DNA from: an uncultured bacterium
Lineage (GTDB): Bacteria; Actinomycetota; Coriobacteriia; Coriobacteriales; Coriobacteriaceae
Direction: 5' to 3'
DNA length: 5,846 nucleotides
NCBI GenBank assembly: GCA_905214895.1
Contig: CAJMNP010000061.1
Span: forward strand, 1 to 5,846
Shown: positions 4,696 to 5,846 of the stretch, in pieces
Layout of the letters: the number at the start of each line of letters is the position of its first letter
Position numbering within the stretch: the stretch's first letter is position 1
The notes under the pieces: model-generated
The model's input: the letters and a program-made list of their open reading frames with translations, nothing else
Told to the model about the DNA's origin: nothing
Databases searched by the model: none
Made by a program: the position numbers and the translations under genes

Positions 4696-5846
4696 ATGCC
4701 GTGTACAACGATTTTGGTTGGTAAGAACGCGAGCTACGACGGGTCGACGCTGGTTGCCCGTAACGAGGACTCGTCCAACGGGGTGTTTGAGCCCAAGCGC
4801 ATGCGCGTGGTGCACCCCGACGAGCAGCCGCGCGTCTACACGAGCGTCCTGAGCCACCTGACCATCGAGCTGCCCGATAACCCCATGCGCTACACAAGCG
4901 TTCCAGACGTTATCCCGGGTCACGGCATTTGGGCTGAGGCCGGCTTCAACGAGCTTAACGTTGGCATGTCCGCAACCGAGACACTCACCACCAACGAGCG
5001 CGTCCGCGGCGCCGATCCGCTCGTAGACTATGTGCCCGCCAAGGGCAACGAGGGCGAGGACGGCTATGTTCCGGCGCAGCCCGGTGGTCTGGGCGAGGAG
5101 GACATGGTGACCCTGGTGCTGCCGTACGCCAAGTCCGCCCGTGACGGCGTGCGCATCTTGGGCGACCTGCTCGAGCGCTACGGCACCTACGAGAACAACG
5201 GCATCGCCTTGAGTGACGTGGACGAGATCTGGTGGCTCGAGACCATCGGCGGCCACCACTGGATCGCCAAGCGCGTGCCCGATGACGCCTATGTGACCAT
5301 GCCCAACCAGCTGGGTATCGACAGCTTTGACCTGGACGACGCCGAGGGCGCTCAGGTCGACCACATGTGCTCCGCCGACCTGCGCTCCTGGATGGCCGAG
5401 TGGCATCTGGACCTGACGCTGGGCGTCGAGGGCGACGGTCCGGCGACGGTCTTCAACCCGCGCGAGGCCTTTGGCTCGCACAGCGACAGCGACCACGTCT
5501 ACAACACGCCGCGCGCCTGGTACATGCAGCGCTGCCTCAACCCCAGCGATGTGTGGGACGGTCCCGACGCCGACTACACGCCCGAGAGCGACGACATCCC
5601 CTGGAGCCGCGTGCCCGAGCGCAAGGTGACCATCGAGGACATCAAGTACGTGCTTTCGAGCCACTACCAGGGCACGGAGTACGACTGCTACGGCAGCAAG
5701 GGTACGCCCGCCACGCGCGGCGCCTATCGTCCCATCGGCATCAACCGCAACAGCCAGCTTGCCGTGCTGCAGCTGCGCCCCTATGCGCAGCCTGCGTATC
5801 GCGCCGTGCAGTGGATGGCGTTTGGCTCCAACTCGTTTAACGCGCT
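4696..5846 (+). CDS. C69-family dipeptidase (PepD type), 3' end outside window
   Basis: The first 383 codons of a peptidase of family C69 (U34), N-terminal-nucleophile hydrolases that cleave dipeptides with broad specificity. The product begins MPCTTILVG, and Cys3 is the expected nucleophile, exposed after removal of the first residues. Next come the family block [15 protein letters not shown] (11-25), [16 protein letters not shown] (81-96), [12 protein letters not shown] (178-189) and VTMPNQ (200-205). No signal peptide is present, so the enzyme should be cytoplasmic and recycle peptides taken up or released inside the cell. Family members are usually about 470-550 residues, so roughly the last fifth to a third is missing beyond the edge. 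The frame is intact throughout the visible part. The gene stands apart from the folate operon, behind the palindromic element, and probably has its own promoter, which I could not place. Confidence 0.9.
   Translation, partial: MPCTTILVGKNASYDGSTLVARNEDSSNGVFEPKRMRVVHPDEQPRVYTSVLSHLTIELPDNPMRYTSVPDVIPGHGIWAEAGFNELNVGMSATETLTTNERVRGADPLVDYVPAKGNEGEDGYVPAQPGGLGEEDMVTLVLPYAKSARDGVRILGDLLERYGTYENNGIALSDVDEIWWLETIGGHHWIAKRVPDDAYVTMPNQLGIDSFDLDDAEGAQVDHMCSADLRSWMAEWHLDLTLGVEGDGPATVFNPREAFGSHSDSDHVYNTPRAWYMQRCLNPSDVWDGPDADYTPESDDIPWSRVPERKVTIEDIKYVLSSHYQGTEYDCYGSKGTPATRGAYRPIGINRNSQLAVLQLRPYAQPAYRAVQWMAFGSNSFNA

Noticed and set aside
4518..4724. Short TTG-started plus-strand frame, and a minus-strand frame ending at 4511, across the right part of the palindromic element
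   Set aside because: Neither has a ribosome site, and both run out of frame into the dipeptidase gene. The stretch 4511-4608 looks mildly protein-like in reverse (VAAILPGVGVESLHLYKS), which could reflect a decayed coding remnant, but there is not enough to call a pseudogene.
4681..5664. 327-codon minus-strand open frame opposite the dipeptidase gene
   Set aside because: The plus strand encodes an unmistakable C69 peptidase with a strong ribosome site. The antisense product is a low-complexity Val/Ala/Gly/His-rich shadow.

Overview
The window reads as a GC-rich chromosomal segment, most likely from a Coriobacteriia-type gut actinobacterium (Collinsella-like). That placement is an inference from base composition, gene style (strong AGGAGG ribosome sites, LVGC lipoproteins, a zinc-ribbon membrane protein, a cytoplasmic C69 dipeptidase) and the fchA-folD pairing; no phylogenetic marker is present.

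Layout. The left third (1-1452) carries two minus-strand paralogous lipoprotein genes of unknown function (29-622 and 850-1452). They are separated by an intrinsic terminator, and each has the same 19-bp motif upstream. A gene-free divergent region (1453-1815) then leads into a plus-strand gene for a zinc-ribbon protein with one membrane segment (1816-2655), which ends in a strong intrinsic terminator (2752-2791). Next comes a tight two-gene folate operon: an FchA-type methenyl-THF cyclohydrolase (2841-3473), then, 2 nt on, a FolD-family protein (3476-4330). An AT-rich non-coding gap of 365 bp follows. It holds a 230-bp element bounded by perfect 30-bp inverted repeats (4379-4408 and 4579-4608) with a terminator-like hairpin inside. 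The window ends inside a plus-strand C69 (PepD-type) dipeptidase gene starting at 4696.

How the genes work together. The clearest functional story is the folate pair. The FolD homologue has Ala where bifunctional FolD enzymes have their catalytic Lys (E. coli K54) and Phe where they have Gln98, while the Tyr, Asp and nucleotide-binding motifs remain. The predicted result is a methylene-THF dehydrogenase without cyclohydrolase activity, with the missing step supplied by the adjacent FchA. This split of a normally bifunctional enzyme is the best-supported functional prediction here. The best structural oddity is the palindromic element between folD and the dipeptidase gene. I see no defence system, CRISPR array, tRNA, rRNA or transposase gene.
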